NCBI GenBank assembly: GCA_963649365.1 | Contig: CAVJHQ010000092.1 | Span: forward strand, 1 to 9,930 | Direction: 5' to 3' | Length of the DNA stretch: 9,930 nt | Origin: Paratractidigestivibacter sp963649365 | GTDB lineage: Bacteria > Actinomycetota > Coriobacteriia > Coriobacteriales > Atopobiaceae | Shown here: piece after piece, positions 6,801 through 9,930 of the stretch | How the letters are laid out: each line of letters begins with the position of its first letter | How positions within the stretch are numbered: the first letter of the stretch is position 1 | The notes under the pieces: generated by a model | Told to the model about the DNA's origin: nothing | Database searches by the model: none | What the model saw: only the letters and a program-made list of their open reading frames with translations | Program-made: the position numbers and the translations under genes

Positions 6801-8951
6801 GTTGGCGACCCCGAGCTCATGCCCCTGGATAAGCTGCCCGCCAAGTACGCGGGCGAGCTGCACTCCAACGAGCTTTTGCTGCTCGCCTACTACATCATGG
6901 TCGTGAACGTCGAGTACGCCTACCACTCCCGCGTGGGCGGCGACTACGTGCCCTTCGAGGGCGCGGTGCTGACCGACACCTTCCAGATGGACGAGTGCGA
7001 CGACGACCCTGACCTGGGGATGTTCGTGGAGAACTCCGAGCGCGTGCTGCAGCAGCAAGAGGCGCCCATCACCGTGATCGTGGGCAACCCTCCGTACTCG
7101 GCCGGGCAGAGGAACGCAAACGACAACAACCAAAACGAGAGCTACCCGACGCTCGAGAGACGGATCCAGGAAACGTATTCTGCCCATACAGACGCTACCA
7201 ACAAGAACTCTCTCATGGACTCCTACATCGAGGCTTTCCGCTGGGCGAGCGACCGCATCGGCGAGGAGGGCGTCGTGTCCTTCGTCTCGAACGGCGGCTG
7301 GCTGCGCAGCGACGCCGGCGCGGGCGTGAGGCGCTGCTTCTCCGAGGAGTTCAGCTCGATCTACGTCTTCGACCTGTTGGGCAACCAGCGCACGCAGGGC
7401 GAGGAGAGCAGGCGCCAGGGCGGCAAGGTGTTTGGCAGCGGCTGCCGCGCGCCCATCACCATCACGACGCTCATCAAGAACCCCGCCTCGGAGGAGCGCG
7501 GCGCCATCCACTACTTCTGCGTCGGCGAGTACAAGACACAGGAGGAGAAGCTCACGACCGTGGCCTCCTACCGCGACCGCGAGCCCGAGTGGGAGACGCT
7601 TGAGCAGGACCGCCACGGCGACTGGCTCGACCAGCGCGATGAGGGATGGTATGAGTTCGCGCATTTAGGACTTAACAACAAGGCCGGCAAGGCCCCTAGT
7701 GGCATTTTTGAGCTGTATTCACGTGGCCTTGAGACCGACAGGGATGCGTGGATGTACAACTATTCCAGAGAGAGGCTTGCAGATAATATTCAGCGGACTC
7801 TTGGCAACTTGCGCGGCGAGGCATCGAGGACCGGCAATAATTGGAACAACGCTACCAACGATCAGCACGATATTTCTTGGTCGAGAACCCTGCGGACAAA
7901 GTTTAGCAGGGGGATCGCTTTTGATTATCGACCTGAGGCTAAAGTAGCAGCCGTTTACAGGCCTTTCGTTAAGACGAATGCGTATACTTCGCCCGAGCTC
8001 GTTGATTATCCGGGGCAACAGCCCCTTATGTTCCCGCTCATCAAGCCGAACGAGTGCGCGCCGAACGTCGTCATAGACACTGGCGAGCGCGGCACGTTCA
8101 TAAGCGACATGCTGCCGGACCTCGAGCTCAACCACCACGGGCAGTGCTTCCCGATGTACTGGTACGAGAAGGACGACGGGACGACGCTCTCGCTCATGCC
8201 CTCCGACGGCGAGAAGGCGCTGCGCGACGCCTGGGGCAACCGCTACGTGCGCCACGACGCGATAACCGACGAGGCGCTCAGGGTCTTCCGCGACGCGTAC
8301 CCGCTGGCCTTCGCGGCCCGGCCCAAGACGAAGGGCGGGGCGGGCGTGTCCAAGGAGGACGTGTTCTGGTACGTCTACGGCATCCTGCACAGCCCCGAGT
8401 ACCGCGAGCGCTACTCGGCGAACCTGCAGAAGGAGCTGCCGCGCATCCCGCTGGCGGCCGACTTCGAGGCGTTCTGCGCGGCCGGTCGGGCCCTGGGCGA
8501 GCTGCACCTGGGCTACGAGTCCGTGGAGCCCTGGCCCAACCTGGAGGTTTGCGGCGTGCTTCCCGGCGCTGACCCCGGGCGCGTCGAGAAGCTCAAGTGG
8601 GGCAAGAGGCGCAACCCCGAGACGGGCAAGCTGGAGGCCGACAAGACCGTGCTGGTGTACAACAAGCAGGTGAGCGTCAGGAACATCCCCGAGGGCGCGA
8701 ACGACTACGTGGTGAACGGCCGCAGCCCCCTGGAGTGGATGATCGACCGCTACCAGGTGAAGACCGACAAGGCCACGGGCATCGTGAACGACCCCAACGA
8801 TTACAGCGACGACCCGCGCTACATCCTGGACTTGATCTGCAGGCTGGTGACGGTCTCGGTGAAGACGAACGAGATCGTGGCCGGGCTGCCCAAGATCCGC
8901 GAGATCGAGAAGCCGGCGAGCTGGCCGGCGGCTTGGAAGGGCGGGGCTTAG
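3894..8951 (+). CDS. Type ISP single-chain restriction-modification enzyme (Mrr-like nuclease, helicase, N6-adenine methyltransferase, recognition domain)
   Basis: One 1685-residue polypeptide that should methylate adenine in its target site and, on unmethylated DNA, translocate and cut. An Mrr-like nuclease core is seen at GIDIV (D72) and VQCK (Q88, K90). The superfamily 2 helicase has Walker A ACGTGKT (209-215), DEAH (341-344), FMTATPK (376-382) and QAVGRVMR (629-636). A Gly/Ala-rich linker (about 703-740) leads to a helical region. The methyltransferase has DPFSGTG (957-963) and NPPY (1065-1068), a gamma-class order. The C-terminal third (including VYRPF) matches Type ISP specificity regions. 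LlaGI and LlaBIII share this order and are of similar, slightly smaller size. ATG 3894 is preferred (GGAGAG upstream; the family-like region starts here); GTG 3789 would add 35 residues of hairpin-encoded sequence. All key motifs look intact. Codon use changes sharply at about 7640-8030 inside the recognition region. Confidence 0.93.
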   Translation: MDADQERIVTFADVLDYMGSHERTKHEKGDLWERVCAWYLRNDPEMQQVVGKVWRWDDAENPLRTGHDTGIDIVAERADEPGAYWAVQCKNFDAAHKVSYGDLGTFFAAAEADARYTGLVIATVGEEVSSNVEDHLLTLLQNRGIASSILTPSAMEQSNVDWSLLLRDHEETPEERWARTYNPRPHQMEAIEQIQASFERHDRAKAIMACGTGKTLTALRLAEKRLEGAGCKDVLFCAPSIALVAQAMREWTNQARVPFRSLVVCSDAHASRVGEDDLLDSAVDVGFPATTSAKALVDNYRWTREHYPDAMIVVFSTYQSMQVVQDAQDAGLPRFGLCVCDEAHRTAGTRFAEDEDVACYQIVMDGERVRADKRLFMTATPKVYGDNVRTRAGEIAAELYSMDDEGKYGPVAYEMTFAEAVEKGLLCDYRVVVLAINQEAVPGTRIVVTRDGNEAELNIGDEAKIIGCWRGLATHGEDATRRLDELEGDEAADTPDFLLVDDFDDWTEDGLADILNDPDGGVKPLRRAVGFCSTIQSSKEIDQAFQKVVEADVESTGDKGGPTCHLDHVDGTMDSKARAKKLAWLAEEGEENECRILTNARCLAEGVDVPSLDAVIFFAPKRSKVDVVQAVGRVMRTFHKGQADEKKLGYIILPVAIPPEMTAVDALNQSDSFDVVWGVLQALRSHDQRIDAYINSLPMRKPRRKGQGLGIGQGGGQGDDEGAGGDGAAAAGASGGDNAQMAIEFGATLLERAVYAKAVEKCGNKVYWSSWAEDVGRIAQRHIEQIQAAVADDPVAREAIDGFLGSLRDSLNPGVSEQAAIEMVAQHMVTLPVFDALFNDYAFAKTNPVSVSITAFIEALKGHGIGDLPDEDQRSLDELYASVRRRASFCRTDSNRQSLIKDLYNEFFSKAFTRTSEKLGIVYTPLQIVDYMLHATDRAMRREFGKRLCDEGVHILDPFSGTGSYMAQLVGDPELMPLDKLPAKYAGELHSNELLLLAYYIMVVNVEYAYHSRVGGDYVPFEGAVLTDTFQMDECDDDPDLGMFVENSERVLQQQEAPITVIVGNPPYSAGQRNANDNNQNESYPTLERRIQETYSAHTDATNKNSLMDSYIEAFRWASDRIGEEGVVSFVSNGGWLRSDAGAGVRRCFSEEFSSIYVFDLLGNQRTQGEESRRQGGKVFGSGCRAPITITTLIKNPASEERGAIHYFCVGEYKTQEEKLTTVASYRDREPEWETLEQDRHGDWLDQRDEGWYEFAHLGLNNKAGKAPSGIFELYSRGLETDRDAWMYNYSRERLADNIQRTLGNLRGEASRTGNNWNNATNDQHDISWSRTLRTKFSRGIAFDYRPEAKVAAVYRPFVKTNAYTSPELVDYPGQQPLMFPLIKPNECAPNVVIDTGERGTFISDMLPDLELNHHGQCFPMYWYEKDDGTTLSLMPSDGEKALRDAWGNRYVRHDAITDEALRVFRDAYPLAFAARPKTKGGAGVSKEDVFWYVYGILHSPEYRERYSANLQKELPRIPLAADFEAFCAAGRALGELHLGYESVEPWPNLEVCGVLPGADPGRVEKLKWGKRRNPETGKLEADKTVLVYNKQVSVRNIPEGANDYVVNGRSPLEWMIDRYQVKTDKATGIVNDPNDYSDDPRYILDLICRLVTVSVKTNEIVAGLPKIREIEKPASWPAAWKGGA

Positions 8952-8984
8952 GGGCCTGCGGACTAAGAGGCCACATCGATCAGA

Positions 8985-9028
8985 AGGGGTGCGCCCCGGG
9001 TCAAAGGCCCGGGGCGCACCCCTGTTTT
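8985..9028 (+). terminator. Strong rho-independent terminator between convergent genes
   Basis: AGGGGTGCGCCCCGGG (8985-9000) is the exact inverse complement of 9008-9023, giving a 16-bp stem with a 7-base loop (TCAAAGG). It is followed on the plus strand by GTTTT (9024-9028). It lies 33 bases after the stop of the Type ISP gene and 30 bases beyond the stop of the minus-strand gene ending at 9058, so it probably serves both. On the minus strand only TTCTGAT follows, a weaker tail. Confidence 0.9.
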
Positions 9029-9038
9029 GCGATGCTCT

Positions 9039-9052
9039 TTGTCGCGCGACAA
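9039..9052. repeat. 14-base perfect palindrome beside the minus-strand stop codon
   Basis: TTGTCGCGCGACAA reads the same on both strands and sits 5 bases beyond the TAG (9060-9058) of the membrane protein gene. It has no loop bases, so it may be a protein-binding site or an extra hairpin aiding 3' end formation. No partner copy was noticed elsewhere in the window. Confidence 0.5.
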
Positions 9053-9057
9053 GGCTC

Positions 9058-9801
9058 CTAGTTGTTCACGGAGTATCTCTTGCCGCAGGCGAGGCAGACG
9101 TACTCGCGCTTCCCTTTCTTGCCCATGGCCGCGCCGATGGCCATGCCGGCCGGCCCAGCCACGGCGCCGCCGACGAAGGCCTTACCGGCCGAGAGCGTCT
9201 TCCTGGTGTCGTTGAAGAGCTGAACGTCCGTCGAGCCGCACTTGGGGCAAGCGAGGCCGACCTTCTTGAGCTGCTTGGTCACCTTTGCCTTGCTCTTGTT
9301 CGATGGTGCCGGACCACCAGCCGCGGCGCCCGCGGCCCTTGAGCGCGCGATGGCCTCACGCTCACGCTGAGGGGCACCTGCGGCATGCCGCCTCACCAGT
9401 TTCTTGCCCCTCTTGTAATACGGCGCGTGGTATTCATCTTCCCAGTCGAAGCCAAGCTCGGCAATGCACGTCTTCTTCCAGGCGGTGTACTTGCCCTTGA
9501 AGATGACAGGGCCCAATAGGAAGAGCGCCGCGATTGCGAAATAAATCAACAAGTAAAGCGTCACAGTGCCCGCATTACTTGAAAGGCTGTGTCCTGCGAC
9601 GCTGCCTCTCATTACAAAAATCTCAAAGAAGTAATCGATTGCGGTGAGCAGGAAAAGGCCGCCGATTATAAGCCGAGGCACCTTTTTGACCGGCGACGCG
9701 AGAATCAGAGGAACTGGCTTCTTGTGCTTTTCCAGGGTCACCTTGACCTTCTTGTAAAGGTCGATCGCCTCTTCGTCGAAGTATTTATCGGGCGTGGACA
9801 T
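9058..9801 (-). CDS. Two-helix membrane protein with glycine zipper and C-terminal zinc ribbon
   Basis: ATG 9801-9799 is preceded on the minus strand by AAGGAG (9814-9809) with a 7-base spacer; the stop is TAG 9060-9058; 247 residues. A charged N-terminus (1-41) leads to two predicted membrane helices at about 42-62 and 77-101. A basic, Ala/Gly-rich linker follows (about 130-180), then a zinc ribbon with CPKC (C185, C188) and CLAC (C236, C239). Between the cysteine pairs lies a Gly/Ala stretch (about 206-228, GGAVAGPAGMAIGAAMG) resembling a glycine zipper that could insert in or pack against the membrane. Zinc ribbons split by such a stretch recur in small uncharacterised bacterial proteins; the function is not established. 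The gene converges on the restriction gene and is probably unrelated to it. No signal-peptide cleavage site was seen. Confidence 0.85.
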   Translation of the reverse strand: MSTPDKYFDEEAIDLYKKVKVTLEKHKKPVPLILASPVKKVPRLIIGGLFLLTAIDYFFEIFVMRGSVAGHSLSSNAGTVTLYLLIYFAIAALFLLGPVIFKGKYTAWKKTCIAELGFDWEDEYHAPYYKRGKKLVRRHAAGAPQREREAIARSRAAGAAAGGPAPSNKSKAKVTKQLKKVGLACPKCGSTDVQLFNDTRKTLSAGKAFVGGAVAGPAGMAIGAAMGKKGKREYVCLACGKRYSVNN

Positions 9802-9854
9802 AGGAAAACTCCTTATATGAAAAGCGAACTCCTAAAAGCAAAAAGATGTAGCTG

Positions 9855-9884
9855 ATGGTACTCTTAAAGTCTGGTAGTTGCCAA
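9855..9884 (-). promoter_or_regulatory. Candidate promoter for the zinc-ribbon membrane protein gene
   Basis: On the minus strand TTGGCA (9884-9879, 5 of 6 matches to the -35 consensus) is followed after 18 bases by TACCAT (9860-9855, 4 of 6 to the -10). Transcription would start near 9848, about 47 bases before the start codon and upstream of the AAGGAG at 9814-9809. The rest of the stretch to the window end (9885-9930) shows no gene or clear structure. Confidence 0.4.
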
Positions 9885-9930
9885 CCTGCGCAACAAGTTA
9901 TTCGAAGAGCGAATTAGGCGGCTTGAATCC

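Noticed and set aside
6573..7664. 363-residue minus-strand open frame
   Set aside because: It is antisense to the methyltransferase domain. It starts where the low-GC recognition tract begins and the G/C-driven openness fades, as expected for an artefact.
9895..9930. Possible tRNA T-arm at the right edge (GGCGGCTTGAATCC)
   Set aside because: The loop lacks the TTCGA-type core needed, no acceptor or anticodon arm is visible upstream, and the window ends here.
1..9930. CRISPR array, integrase, transposase or tRNA attachment site
   Set aside because: No regularly spaced repeats, no recombinase motifs in any supported gene, and no tRNA were found, so mobility is inferred only from composition and broken neighbours.

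Overview
The window looks like a chromosomal accessory region of a high-GC Gram-positive bacterium, most plausibly an actinobacterium; a Coriobacteriia-type genome would fit but is not proven. The reasons are the almost exclusive G/C third codon positions of the largest gene, clear AGGAG-type ribosome binding sites on most genes, and strong GC-rich hairpins. No rRNA, tRNA, CRISPR array, transposase or integrase was seen.

Left part (1-716): three GC-rich stem-loops, then a small unrecognised gene on the minus strand (161-481). Just upstream of it, on the same strand, is the 3' end of another gene (518-661) with no start, apparently cut off. A plus-strand promoter-like sequence and a strong ribosome binding site then open an unrecognised 616-residue gene (717-2567). 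That gene has a mixed, lower-GC composition unlike the large gene further right. From 2568 to 3092 there is no convincing intact gene. A minus-strand reading frame with a fair ribosome binding site starts at 2897 and runs into the 3' end of the 616-residue gene, so it may be the broken 5' part of an older gene. One reading is that the 616-residue gene is inserted cargo that split a minus-strand locus.

Centre (3093-8951): a 219-residue unrecognised gene is followed, after a 141-bp gap holding a TATACT box and several hairpins, by a 1685-residue single-chain restriction-modification enzyme. This polypeptide carries, in order, an Mrr-like nuclease, a DEAH-box superfamily 2 helicase/translocase, an N6-adenine methyltransferase (DPFSGTG and NPPY motifs) and a C-terminal target-recognition region. 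This is the architecture of Type ISP enzymes such as LlaGI and LlaBIII. Its recognition region (about 7640-8030) has strikingly different codon use, as expected if specificity was exchanged by recombination.

Right part (8952-9930): a 16-bp terminator hairpin lies between the restriction gene and a convergent minus-strand gene for a two-helix membrane protein with a C-terminal zinc ribbon (9058-9801). A candidate promoter for it lies at 9855-9884.

The restriction-modification enzyme is the only product whose function can be assigned with confidence. It should both methylate host DNA and cut unmodified invading DNA without separate subunits. Its two unrecognised same-strand upstream neighbours are the best places to look for undescribed defence-related functions, but nothing in their sequences proves such a role.
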